NCBI GenBank assembly: GCA_003242085.1
Contig: QBML01000018.1
Location: forward strand, 29,725-93,724
Source of the DNA: Pseudanabaena frigida
GTDB taxonomy: Bacteria; Cyanobacteriota; Cyanobacteriia; Pseudanabaenales; Pseudanabaenaceae
Length of the DNA stretch: 64,000 nucleotides
Direction: 5' to 3'
A program made the position numbers and the translations under genes. Shown piece by piece: positions 46,008 to 54,487 of this stretch; positions within the stretch are counted from its first letter, which is position 1, and every line of letters begins with the position of its first letter. The notes under the pieces are model-generated. The model was not told the origin of the DNA and did not search any database. It saw only the letters and a list, made by a program, of their open reading frames with translations.

Positions 46008-46205
46008 TTTGATTTAAGCACAAAGTACTGTCTCTCTTTTTTGATTTCGCGATCGCTGAGAAGCATAAAAGTTAGATTCATTGTAAATTTTCCTTTCTCA
46101 TACAATAAAGATTATCTAAAGAATTGATTAGAGAAAGACGATTGCAAACTTAAATAAGTTTACATATTTATAGTCAAACAGTAGTTTATAGAAATTTTAC
46201 AACTT

Positions 46206-46264
46206 AATGAAGTTCGAGTAATGCCCTCGTCGCAAGTGGGAGACATCACTCCATTAGCTTCATT
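46206..46264 (+). promoter_or_regulatory. Possible structured leader upstream of intact pntA
   Basis: Same inverted pairs as at 22713-22771. This copy precedes the functional pnt operon. Confidence 0.3.
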
Positions 46265-46317
46265 TGATTGTAAAGCACTGTATACACTATTAGAAATGAG
46301 TGAACTAAGGTGCATGA

Positions 46318-47463
46318 ATGAAGATAGGCGTTATCAAGGAAATAGAATTTGGAGAACGTAGGGTAGCTCTAATTCCTGAAGTGGTAGGTCGTTTGGTCAA
46401 AAATGGTTTAGAAGTTTTGATCGAAAGTCATGCTGGTGAATCATCTTTTTTTGCGAATGATACTTATGAAGAAGTCGGAGCCAAGATTATTACAGATAAA
46501 AGTATTCTGATTAATGAGTCGGACATTTTATTAAAAGTGGGCGCACCTCGCGAAGAAGAGGTAAATATGTTCAAACAAGGGCAAATTACCATCGGATTTC
46601 TCAATCCTCTAGGTAGACCCGAACTGATTCGCCGCCTCGCGCATCAAGGTGTGACAGCGATGAGCATGGAAATGATCCCACGCAGCAGTCGGGCGCAGAG
46701 TATGGACGCACTATCTTCGCAAGCTTCGATCGCTGGTTACAAAGCAGTTCTCATTGCCGCAGCAGCATTACCCAAATATCTCCCGATGCTGACGACAGCA
46801 GCAGGCACAATCCCACCCGCAAAGGTGGTGGTGTTGGGCGCAGGTGTGGCAGGGCTTCAGGCGATCGCTACAGCTCGTCGTCTCGGCGCACAGGTTGAAG
46901 CTTACGATATCCGTCCCGCAGTGCGGGAAGAAGTCCAGAGTCTCGGTGCAAAATTTATTGACGTGTTTTTAGAAGAAGATACTACTGCCACAGGTGGCTA
47001 TGCTAAAGAGATTTCAGAAGCTGCAAAACAACATGCTCAGGAGATCTTAGCTAAGCATATTAAAGAGGCGGATATTGTGATTACCACCGCCCAAGTCCCT
47101 GGACGTAAAGCACCTGTAATGGTCACAGATGCGATGATCGCGCAGATGAAGCGCGGCTCAATCATCGTCGATCTGGCTGGCGAACAGGGCGGTAATTGTG
47201 AAGGAACGGAAGCTGGCAAAGATGTTATTCGTCATGGAGCGACCATTATTTCGCCAATTAATTTACCTTCTTCAATGCCGATTCATGCTTCGCAAAAATA
47301 CGCTAAGAACTTGCTCAATCTTCTCAATCACATGATTAAGAAAGGCGAGCTAAATCTTGATTTTGAAGATGACATTATCAACAGCACTTGTATTACCCAT
47401 GCTGGCGAGATCCGCAATCAGCGCGTAAAAGATGCTCTATCTCAATTAGCAGTTACCGTTTAA
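46318..47463 (+). CDS. pntA: NAD(P) transhydrogenase subunit alpha part 1 (PntAA)
   Basis: A 381-aa soluble NAD(H)-binding domain I of the proton-pumping transhydrogenase, which reduces NADP+ with NADH using the proton gradient. It opens MKIGVIKEIEFGERRVALIPE, has the Rossmann motif VVVLGAGVAGLQAIATARRLGA near residue 170, the substrate-loop block YDIRPAVREEVQSLGAKF, and QGGNCEGTEAG near 295. This is the only complete pntA in the window. The first two thirds lie in the duplicated unit and the rest is single-copy. It is followed by pntA2 and pntB, giving the three-gene arrangement usual in cyanobacteria. Confidence 0.95.
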   Translation: MKIGVIKEIEFGERRVALIPEVVGRLVKNGLEVLIESHAGESSFFANDTYEEVGAKIITDKSILINESDILLKVGAPREEEVNMFKQGQITIGFLNPLGRPELIRRLAHQGVTAMSMEMIPRSSRAQSMDALSSQASIAGYKAVLIAAAALPKYLPMLTTAAGTIPPAKVVVLGAGVAGLQAIATARRLGAQVEAYDIRPAVREEVQSLGAKFIDVFLEEDTTATGGYAKEISEAAKQHAQEILAKHIKEADIVITTAQVPGRKAPVMVTDAMIAQMKRGSIIVDLAGEQGGNCEGTEAGKDVIRHGATIISPINLPSSMPIHASQKYAKNLLNLLNHMIKKGELNLDFEDDIINSTCITHAGEIRNQRVKDALSQLAVTV

Positions 47464-47472
47464 TCCAAAAAC

Positions 47473-47511
47473 AGAGGTTAGGGTCGGCACTTCGTACCAA
47501 CCCTAACCTCT
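47473..47511. repeat. Hairpin inside the pnt operon
   Basis: AGAGGTTAGGGT pairs with ACCCTAACCTCT, with imperfect inner pairing (CGGCACTTCGTACC). It lies between pntA and pntA2, so it may attenuate transcription or stabilise mRNA segments, not end the operon. Confidence 0.6.
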
Positions 47512-47531
47512 ATTCCTAATAAAAATCAACT

Positions 47532-47822
47532 ATGAACGAATCATTAATCAGCGCCCTATTTGTGTTTGCCCTTGCATCCTTTACAGGATTTGAAATAATC
47601 AACAAGATTCCACCAACACTGCATACACCTCTAATGTCTGGCTCCAATGCCATTTCAGGAATATCGGTAATCGGAGCTTTGATTGTAGCGGGTAGTGATG
47701 TAAATCCCAATCTCTCCGTAATCCTAGGATTGATATCCGTCGTCTGCGCCACAATCAACGTCGTTGGTGGCTTTCTCGTCACCGATCGCATGTTGCAAAT
47801 GTTTAAAAAGAAAGAGGCATAA
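47532..47822 (+). CDS. NAD(P) transhydrogenase subunit alpha part 2 (PntAB)
   Basis: A 96-aa membrane protein with three helices (residues about 3-22, 38-55 and 62-84). It is the domain II portion normally fused to the C-terminus of alpha in enteric PntA. GSNAISGISVIGALIVAG and the ending VTDRMLQMFKKKEA are typical. It forms part of the proton channel with PntB, which starts 6 bases after its stop. Confidence 0.93.
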   Translation: MNESLISALFVFALASFTGFEIINKIPPTLHTPLMSGSNAISGISVIGALIVAGSDVNPNLSVILGLISVVCATINVVGGFLVTDRMLQMFKKKEA

Positions 47823-47828
47823 ATCACC

Positions 47829-49241
47829 GTGTTTGAGAATATGTTGGATTATCTGCCTACTGGAATTCAGTTAACTTATTTAGTAGCTGCTTCACTCTTT
47901 ATTGTCGGTCTCAAACAGATGGGATCGCCTGCCACAGCACGTGGTGGTAATTTACTAGGGGCGATCGCGATGCTTCTAGCAGTCATCGCCACGTTGCTCG
48001 ATAAGCAAGTATTAAGCTATGGCTTGATATTGGTAGCGATCGCAATCGGCTCAGCGATCGGTTCGCTAATTGCTTACAGAGTTGCCATGACCGATATGCC
48101 CCAGATGGTGGGCTTATTGAATGGATTAGGAGGTCTAGCTTCCTCTCTAGTTGCCGTAGGTGAATATTGGCGAGTAATTAGTCACGGTCAAACCTTACCC
48201 CTCGTCGATAATCTCTCGATTATGGCAAGCGTCTTGATCGGTAATATAACTTTTACGGGCAGTATGATTGCCTTCGCCAAACTCCAAGGGATCATGAAAG
48301 GTGCACCGATTCGATTCGCCTATCAGCAAACGATCAATATTCTCCTATTAGCTGCCTTCGCCTTTGGTGCTGCCATGTTGATTGCTAATCCTGCCGATCT
48401 CGCAGGATTCATCGGCATTAATATCATCTCATTATTAGTTGGCGTGTTATTCGTGATCCCCATCGGTGGTGGCGATATGCCTGTCGTCATCTCACTGCTC
48501 AACTCCCTCTCAGGGGTTGCCGCAAGTGCCGCAGGTTTTGTAGTAATGAATAATGTCTTGATCATTTCTGGCGCGTTAGTTGGCGCTTCGGGATTAATTC
48601 TCACCCAGATTATGTGCAAAGCGATGAACCGCACCCTTCCCAACGTGTTGTTTAGCGGTTTTGGCACAACTCCAGTTACAGAGGGTGCGACGAGTGACAG
48701 TACTAACAAAACTGTTAAAACTATCGATCCTGAAGAATGCGCGATGATGTTGGGCTATGCGCGATCGGTGGTGATTGTCCCAGGATATGGCATGGCGGTC
48801 GCTCAAGCGCAACATGCCGTTCGCGAGTTGTCGGATCTACTAGAGCGTAAAGGTGTCGAAGTGAAATTTGCAATCCACCCTGTTGCGGGTCGGATGCCTG
48901 GGCATATGAATGTTCTGCTAGCAGAAGCAAATGTTCCCTATTCGCAACTATACGATATGGACGATATCAATACGCAATTTGAGAATACTGATGTGGTATT
49001 GATTATCGGCGCTAATGATGTAGTCAACCCTGCGGCACGAACAAATCAAGCCAGCCCCATTTATGGAATGCCGATTCTCGAAGTAGATAGAGCCAAAAAT
49101 GCGATCGTGATCAAGCGTGGTATGAGTGCAGGCTTTGCGGGAGTCGAAAACGAACTGTTCTATCAACAAAAAACAATGATGCTATTTGGTGGTGCTAAAG
49201 ACATGGTGGCAAAGCTAGCCAATGAGCTAAAACAAATTTAA
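47829..49241 (+). CDS. pntB: NAD(P) transhydrogenase subunit beta
   Basis: A 470-aa protein. The N-terminal membrane domain has about nine helices, including the GLLNGLGGLASSLVA block. The C-terminal NADP(H)-binding domain III carries VVIVPGYGMAVAQAQHAVREL, AIHPVAGRMPGHMNVLLAEANVPY and VLIIGANDVVNPAA. The start is GTG at 47829, 6 bases after pntA2. With PntAA and PntAB it forms the complete transhydrogenase. Confidence 0.95.
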   Translation: MFENMLDYLPTGIQLTYLVAASLFIVGLKQMGSPATARGGNLLGAIAMLLAVIATLLDKQVLSYGLILVAIAIGSAIGSLIAYRVAMTDMPQMVGLLNGLGGLASSLVAVGEYWRVISHGQTLPLVDNLSIMASVLIGNITFTGSMIAFAKLQGIMKGAPIRFAYQQTINILLLAAFAFGAAMLIANPADLAGFIGINIISLLVGVLFVIPIGGGDMPVVISLLNSLSGVAASAAGFVVMNNVLIISGALVGASGLILTQIMCKAMNRTLPNVLFSGFGTTPVTEGATSDSTNKTVKTIDPEECAMMLGYARSVVIVPGYGMAVAQAQHAVRELSDLLERKGVEVKFAIHPVAGRMPGHMNVLLAEANVPYSQLYDMDDINTQFENTDVVLIIGANDVVNPAARTNQASPIYGMPILEVDRAKNAIVIKRGMSAGFAGVENELFYQQKTMMLFGGAKDMVAKLANELKQI

Positions 49242-49259
49242 GAGGATTGAGATTAAACC

Positions 49260-49463
49260 ATGAGTTTACAGCGCATTTCGACAATCTTTCTGGGGGCGAT
49301 CGGCATCGCATTATTGATTTTCGCCATCTGGCTGTTCAACAATGTTCCTTATACAGTTTTTGCGGCACAGATGTTTGGACTCGGTGGCTTGGCAATCATC
49401 GCGATCGCTGTTCTGGTTTATCGATCAACTAGCTTTCTAGAAGTAATTCGCGCTTATGTCTAA
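49260..49463 (+). CDS. Small two-helix membrane protein after pntB
   Basis: A 67-aa protein with two hydrophobic helices (residues about 7-27 and 34-55) and a short charged end. It starts 18 bases after pntB behind AAGAGGATTGAG, so it is probably co-transcribed with the pnt genes. No family is recognised; it could be an accessory subunit or unrelated. Confidence 0.6.
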   Translation: MSLQRISTIFLGAIGIALLIFAIWLFNNVPYTVFAAQMFGLGGLAIIAIAVLVYRSTSFLEVIRAYV

Positions 49464-49495
49464 GATAGATAAAAGCAAAAGCAATCTACCAACAG

Positions 49496-49600
49496 TATAG
49501 CGGTTTTCATTTTGCCTACGGCAAAATGAAAACTCAAAAACCTTACTGGGATTGATTTTTTGTTTTCAAATGAGTATGCACTCAATCGAAACCCGCTATA
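49496..49600. repeat. MITE-like element, family C (105 bp)
   Basis: The ends TATAGCGGTTTTC and GAAACCCGCTATA are 13-bp inverted repeats with one mismatch. Inside is a hairpin, GTTTTCATTTTGCC TAC GGCAAAATGAAAAC (49503-49533). No coding capacity. The terminal TATAGC resembles family A, but the interior does not. Confidence 0.6.
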
Positions 49601-49671
49601 CGTATATCGAGTTTGCTAAGCGATCGACTATGTGTGGATTGTAAGTCTATTATGCTAAAACAAATTTAGTT

Positions 49672-49724
49672 CTTATAAAAAAGAAGAGGGAATCACTAAG
49701 TAATTCCCTCTTCTTTTTTATAAG
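49672..49724. terminator. 22-bp perfect terminator after acsF
   Basis: CTTATAAAAAAGAAGAGGGA leads the left arm, and on the minus strand the stem is followed by a T-rich run. It sits 26 bases beyond the acsF stop. Confidence 0.82.
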
Positions 49725-49750
49725 TAAACGTCAAGCACTCACTTTTTCTT

Positions 49751-50830
49751 TTAGAGAACTACTCCCTTGGGAGTGGGAATAGAAGGTTGTAAATACATCG
49801 TCAAGAACTGTAAACCATTATTAGCAAGGTAAGGGAGCTTTTGAACTTTTTTCAACCATTCGGGAGAACTAGATTCATCAATCTGCACTAACTTTGCATT
49901 GTTCTCTTCGCACTTCTTCAGGCAAGCCCAGAATTTAGGATTTTCTAAATCCATAATTACAGGGAAAGCTTTCGCCGCATCGCGATTGGTTTCACGCAGA
50001 ACTTCATCGACATACTTTCTAGTATCCATACCAATGGATTCATAGAACTCATTACGGACACAGATATCATTTAGATACATGGTAGCAAACACCGATAGTA
50101 AGAAGAACTTACTCCAGAGATTGGCTCTAATACCCTTGATATTATTTTGCTCACTGCGGAGAAGTAAGCTACAGAAATCACCATGACGGCTCTCATCTTG
50201 ACACCAATTTTCAAAGAAATTGAAGATTGGATAGATGCGATATTCTGGGTGAGACAAGAAATGCTGATGGATTTTGATGTAGCGCCAGTAACCAATCTTT
50301 TCCGATAGATAAGTGGCGTAAAAAATAAACTTCGGTGCGAAGTAAACATACTTCTTGGTTTTCGATAATGTCGAAAGGTCAAGTTGCAGATCGAAGTCTG
50401 GCATCGCCTTATTCAGAAAACCAGCGTGACGAGCTTCATCACGACTCATCAAGCTGAAAATTTCAGCCATCAGAGGATTCTTATCCTTGATTTTGACGGC
50501 AATTTCTTTGTATAGCAAAAATCCTGAAAACTCCGAGGTGCAAGATCCTTCAAGAAACACGCGAAAATGCTCTCTCACCTTAGGATCGATATGATTCCAA
50601 TCTTGATTGAAATCAGCAGTACGAACAAAGTGACGACGGTTATAGTCAAATTTAAATTCTTCGAGGATCGCTTCATAATCTGGTGTTAGATCGAAGATAT
50701 CCATATTTGCCATCGCTTCAAAGTCAGTGGTGTAGAAGCGTGGAGTTAGGATCGATTCGCGTCGGCCAGTCCCGTTAACCTTTTGTTGGTTTGACTGGCT
50801 TACATCGGGTTTAGAAGGGGTAGCTACCAT
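49751..50830 (-). CDS. acsF: Mg-protoporphyrin IX monomethyl ester oxidative cyclase (AcsF)
   Basis: A 359-aa di-iron enzyme making the isocyclic ring of chlorophyll with O2. The iron ligands lie in FLEGSCTSEFSGF, LMSRDEARHAGF and WCQDESRHGDF (paired ExxH motifs). ILTPRFYTTDFEAMANMDI near residue 27 is typical of the aerobic cyclase. Length fits the family, and the extreme N-terminus is a variable Gln/Ser-rich stretch. It is soluble or peripheral to membranes. With chlP nearby it marks an oxygenic phototroph. Confidence 0.95.
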   Translation of the reverse strand: MVATPSKPDVSQSNQQKVNGTGRRESILTPRFYTTDFEAMANMDIFDLTPDYEAILEEFKFDYNRRHFVRTADFNQDWNHIDPKVREHFRVFLEGSCTSEFSGFLLYKEIAVKIKDKNPLMAEIFSLMSRDEARHAGFLNKAMPDFDLQLDLSTLSKTKKYVYFAPKFIFYATYLSEKIGYWRYIKIHQHFLSHPEYRIYPIFNFFENWCQDESRHGDFCSLLLRSEQNNIKGIRANLWSKFFLLSVFATMYLNDICVRNEFYESIGMDTRKYVDEVLRETNRDAAKAFPVIMDLENPKFWACLKKCEENNAKLVQIDESSSPEWLKKVQKLPYLANNGLQFLTMYLQPSIPTPKGVVL

Positions 50831-50978
50831 AGTTCGTGCTGTTTTCTTTTATGCTGCTAGAAGATTTTGTTAATAAATTGCAGTTTATATACCTATATGA
50901 CTGCCTATTTTACGACTACTGTCTAGTTTATGGGTAGTTATATCTAGAAATAAGGTTTGCTTGTTAAGAAGCGTTAAG

Positions 50979-52676
50979 CTATTTATTGGCGATCGCCGCA
51001 TCAATTTGCTCGATACTAAGAGTCCGCAACAAGCTCACCTGTGCCGCAGGGGTAGATATATTCGCAAAATATTCAGAAGTGAGATAATCTGTATACGTAG
51101 CTTCTTGGACTAGATGCTTTTTGAAGAAGGCAACACTCAGCAACTTCAAATAATCTTGCGAGGCGATCGCATTTGGTCCAGCTAAAACACTGCTTATTTC
51201 AGGACTCAGGCGATCGTCTGATGTAATTGCCGTAACCGCCGTATGTCCCGCTCTATTCAGTAGTACCAAATAGCGACTTGGAGCAGTTAACCAAGTAAAA
51301 GGTACGATTTGCTCGGAGACCACAGGAGCAAACGTATCATCAGAACTGCCAACGATCGCGATCGGTACAGTGATTTTGCTAAACGCTGCCTTCCCTAAGA
51401 CATGGCTTGTCACTGGATTAACCGCAATTACCGCAGTAATGCGCGAATCTCCCAATTTATAGGCTTGGTTGGGTAGTCCTAGCGCCACACATTGCAATAA
51501 CAGTGAAGCATTCCATTTATATTTACCTTGGCAAACTTCTCCAAGATCGGCAAACTGGATCTGAGCGTCGCTGACTAAAGCCAAAGCCGCATACCCACCA
51601 AAAGAGTGACCAATCATGCCCACACTCTTCCAATTGATGTTATTAGCCTGAGGTGACTTTTCTAAATAATTCAGAACCGCAGTTATATCTTGAGGACGCT
51701 CAATAAAGCTCTCTGGTGGTGCAATCTCACTGGCAGCACCAATAATTAATTTATCTAATTGCTCTGCACTACTATTAGGTGAAACCGTCAGCACAACTGC
51801 AAAGCCATAGGATGCTAGATGTTCAGCAAGATAGAGTAGTGGCTCGCGGTTAGAAATTAGACCAGGATAGATAACGATCGCAGGAAGAGGTTTGAGATTA
51901 GCGTTGATAAGTTTGGGGACAAACAGATAAAACGGAATTTCATATTTACTATTTAGCGCTGGTGCTTTGAGGCTATATCGCTCCCACTTCATGTTCCCTG
52001 CTTCACGTAAGTCCGCCAACTGTAAAGGAGTCGGTAAAGTCGATGTTACTGGCGGGTTTGAAGGTATCGCTTGCTTTATTGCCTCGTTATTGACCATTTG
52101 CACGACTCTTTGAGTGTTCTGGAGCAAATCACTCAATTCTCCTACTGTTTGCAAACCCTCTTGAATATCAAAATAAATATCTGAGGTAGGGAATTTACGT
52201 AAGAAATTTAATAAAGATAAACCGTTCTGTTTATCAACTGTTGCCAAAACTGCCGCAGCGCGAATTGCTCGATTTCCTGATAGGTTAGGGCCAGTCCTGA
52301 TAAATTCGCCTAAGATATCCAATGCTCTTTCGCCCTGAGAAGTATAAAGAAATCTAGATAACAGAGATACAGGCACATCAGCTCTCTCTGACAAAATTCG
52401 CCGAAACGTCGCCATATCTGGCGCAGAAATATAACGAGATGCCATATCAAGAGCACCACGTAACTCTCCAGTTTTAGCAAAAACCTCCAAGTCATCAACA
52501 GATACTGAAACCTCAAAAACATTAAATCTAAAATTTACCGTTTCGGCTGCTTCACTAGACTTAACGCTCGTCCCTCCACTAATTGCCCCGATCGCACTAA
52601 GCAAAATCATTAACGTAGCAGATCGGATAACCAATCGCGAGCAAATACCGGCGATCGCATCTGTTAGATATTTCAT
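50979..52676 (-). CDS. Exported alpha/beta hydrolase with DUF1400-type N-terminus
   Basis: A 565-aa protein. An N-terminal signal or anchor (about 13-45) is followed by a helical DUF1400-like region (VNFRFNVFEVSVSVDDLEVFAKTGEL onward). The alpha/beta hydrolase domain starts near residue 240 with the nucleophile elbow GHSFGGYAAL. A candidate acid (SSDDTFAP) and the His in RAGHTAV complete a triad. It is probably a periplasmic esterase or lipase; the substrate is unknown. Such proteins are common in filamentous cyanobacteria. Confidence 0.83.
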   Translation of the reverse strand: MKYLTDAIAGICSRLVIRSATLMILLSAIGAISGGTSVKSSEAAETVNFRFNVFEVSVSVDDLEVFAKTGELRGALDMASRYISAPDMATFRRILSERADVPVSLLSRFLYTSQGERALDILGEFIRTGPNLSGNRAIRAAAVLATVDKQNGLSLLNFLRKFPTSDIYFDIQEGLQTVGELSDLLQNTQRVVQMVNNEAIKQAIPSNPPVTSTLPTPLQLADLREAGNMKWERYSLKAPALNSKYEIPFYLFVPKLINANLKPLPAIVIYPGLISNREPLLYLAEHLASYGFAVVLTVSPNSSAEQLDKLIIGAASEIAPPESFIERPQDITAVLNYLEKSPQANNINWKSVGMIGHSFGGYAALALVSDAQIQFADLGEVCQGKYKWNASLLLQCVALGLPNQAYKLGDSRITAVIAVNPVTSHVLGKAAFSKITVPIAIVGSSDDTFAPVVSEQIVPFTWLTAPSRYLVLLNRAGHTAVTAITSDDRLSPEISSVLAGPNAIASQDYLKLLSVAFFKKHLVQEATYTDYLTSEYFANISTPAAQVSLLRTLSIEQIDAAIANK

Positions 52677-52941
52677 AATTTAGCTTTCTTTGTTTTAGCT
52701 TTTTGTGAAGGCTTTTCTAAAAGCTAACACGAAATTTATCTTTGATAGGTTTAAGAAGAGTTCTCTTCATAAACCCAGAAATAAGAAGTAACGCATCAAC
52801 TTTCTTGATTTTTGGCTGACGCTCGCGATATACAAAACAATACAAATGTTAATATTCATCAATTTTGCCCCAACCGCTAGGGTGCAATGCTAACATCCAA
52901 AATAGTTAAAAGATGATTAAACAAAGCTTTAGGAGCGCATT

Positions 52942-54162
52942 TTGACATTACGAGTTGCTGTTGTAGGCGGCGGACCTGCGGGTTCCTGTGCGGCTGAAAC
53001 ACTTGCCAAAGCAGGAATTGAGACCTACATATTCGAGCGTAAGCTAGACAACGCCAAACCCTGCGGTGGAGCAATTCCTCTATGTATGGTTTCAGAATTT
53101 GAGTTGCCTGACGAAATTATCGATCGCCGCGTCCGCAACATGAAAATGATCTCTCCCAGCAATGTGGAAGTAGATATCAAACTAGACAATCCCGATGAAT
53201 ATATCGGCATGTGTCGTCGTGAAGTTTTAGATGCTTTTTTACGCAATCGTGCGGCTGACCTTGGAGCAAAGCTAATCAATGGTCGCATTCTCGATATTAA
53301 GATTACTGAAAATGGCAAGCAGCCTTATGTGCTGACCTACTCAGATTTTGCTGAAGGTGGCAATGAAGGTGTTATGCGTACCCTCGAAGTCGATCTGATT
53401 GTCGGTGCTGATGGCGCTAACTCGGTAGTAGCCAAAGCGATCGATGCTGGTGACTATAACTATGCGATCGCCTTCCAAGAGCGCATTCGTATTTCACCAG
53501 ACAAGATGGAATATTACAAAGATTTAGCAGAAATGTACGTTGGCGATGATGTTTCGCCCGATTTCTACGCATGGGTATTCCCTAAATACGATCATGTGGC
53601 AGTTGGTACTGGCACGATGCATAAAAACCAACGCCTGATCAAGAAGCTACAGGCAGGCATTCGCGCTCGCGCTTTGCCCAGAATCGAAGGTGGCGAAGTG
53701 ATTAAGGTCGAAGCCCATCCAATTCCCGAACATCCACGTCCTCGCCGTGTCGTCGGTCGTGTTGCCCTCGTCGGTGATGCGGCTGGCTATGTTACCAAGT
53801 CCAGTGGTGAAGGTATTTATTTTGCTGCTAAGTCTGGTCGGATGTGTGCTGAGGCGATCGTGGAGTTTGCCGAAGCAGGTAAGCGCATTCCTACTGAAGC
53901 CGATCTCAAGGTTTACATCAAGCGTTGGGATAAGCAGTATGGTCTCACTTACAAAGTCCTAGACATTCTCCAGAATGTTTTTTACGCCACAAACGCTACC
54001 CGTGAGGCATTTGTAGAAATGTGCGCCGATAAAGATGTACAAAAGCTCACCTTTGATAGCTATCTCTACAAAACTGTTGTACCAGCCAATCCTTTCACGC
54101 AGCTAAAAATTACCGCTAAAACCATCGGTAGTTTATTGAGAGGCAATGCTCTAGCCCCTTAA
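52942..54162 (+). CDS. chlP: Geranylgeranyl reductase (ChlP)
   Basis: A 406-aa flavoprotein that reduces the geranylgeranyl group to phytyl for chlorophyll and tocopherol. The FAD site is VAVVGGGPAGSCAAETLAKAG at residue 5. CGGAIPLCMVSEF, VDLIVGADGANSVVAKAI, GRVALVGDAAGYVTKSSGEGIYFAAKSGRM and the C-terminal block RWDKQYGLTYKVLDILQ identify the family. The start is TTG at 52942, with AGGAG about 7 bases upstream. No in-frame ATG gives the conserved N-terminus. Confidence 0.94.
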   Translation: MTLRVAVVGGGPAGSCAAETLAKAGIETYIFERKLDNAKPCGGAIPLCMVSEFELPDEIIDRRVRNMKMISPSNVEVDIKLDNPDEYIGMCRREVLDAFLRNRAADLGAKLINGRILDIKITENGKQPYVLTYSDFAEGGNEGVMRTLEVDLIVGADGANSVVAKAIDAGDYNYAIAFQERIRISPDKMEYYKDLAEMYVGDDVSPDFYAWVFPKYDHVAVGTGTMHKNQRLIKKLQAGIRARALPRIEGGEVIKVEAHPIPEHPRPRRVVGRVALVGDAAGYVTKSSGEGIYFAAKSGRMCAEAIVEFAEAGKRIPTEADLKVYIKRWDKQYGLTYKVLDILQNVFYATNATREAFVEMCADKDVQKLTFDSYLYKTVVPANPFTQLKITAKTIGSLLRGNALAP

Positions 54163-54230
54163 ATAAAACAAGGAGTGCGTAAACGCACTCCTTGTTTTAT
54201 TTAAAAAAATCATAGCCCTAGGGCTATGAT
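54161..54230. terminator. Two adjacent palindromes between chlP and psbM
   Basis: A 20-bp stem (AAATAAAACAAGGAGTGCGT and complement, 54161-54202) is followed by an 11-bp loopless palindrome (ATCATAGCCCTAGGGCTATGAT, 54209-54230). They lie between convergent stops and probably terminate both transcripts. Confidence 0.75.
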
Positions 54231-54233
54231 TTT

Positions 54234-54353
54234 TTATTTGCTGCTTTGACCTTCTTCACGGCTAGCTGTTTGAATATACAGAGTTAGCAAGAAAACGGTA
54301 GGTACAAATACTGCTAGAACAGTTGCAAGAAGACCAAGAAAATTAGTTTCCAT
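54234..54353 (-). CDS. psbM: Photosystem II protein PsbM
   Basis: A 39-aa single-helix protein, too short for the ORF track. The translation METNFLGLLATVLAVFVPTV continues FLLTLYIQTASREEG and ends QSSK. The PTVFLLxLYIQTASRE block is diagnostic of PsbM, a small subunit at the photosystem II dimer interface in the thylakoid membrane. The start is ATG at 54353 and the stop TAA abuts a hairpin. It is slightly longer at the C-terminus than typical PsbM. Confidence 0.95.
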   Translation of the reverse strand: METNFLGLLATVLAVFVPTVFLLTLYIQTASREEGQSSK

Positions 54354-54445
54354 AAATTTGACTTTGATTGCTTATGTTAAATATTTTGATGACTGCTAAT
54401 ATTCTAAGTTCAAAATTGATTACTCTTACGAAAAAATTAAAAACC

Positions 54446-54482
54446 AAAAAAGAAGGCAGCGCTACACGCTGCCTTCTTTTTT
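54446..54482. terminator. 16-bp perfect terminator after the S1 gene
   Basis: AAAAAAGAAGGCAGCG CTACA CGCTGCCTTCTTTTTT, with a U-run on the minus strand, 6 bases after the stop. Confidence 0.87.
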
Positions 54483-54487
54483 GAAGA

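Larger units (their letters stand above)
23494..46986. repeat. Right copy of 23,493-bp direct tandem duplication
   Basis: This copy abuts the left one head to tail. It begins with GTTCATGCCTCGG, as at base 1, and ends at GATACTACT inside pntA. Here, unlike in the left copy, pntA continues into its native sequence (GCCACAGGTGGC). I found no difference between the copies in the stretches compared. That means a very recent event or a repeat whose reads were collapsed during assembly. Confidence 0.97.

Noticed and set aside
1-46986. Duplication as a composite transposon or integrated plasmid
   Set aside because: No transposase, integrase, replication gene, att-like repeat or insertion-sequence end is seen at either edge.
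49672-49724. Palindrome after acsF as a member of the repeated families
   Set aside because: It has neither the GTGTTGC core nor the family A flanks, and its T-run and position fit an ordinary terminator.
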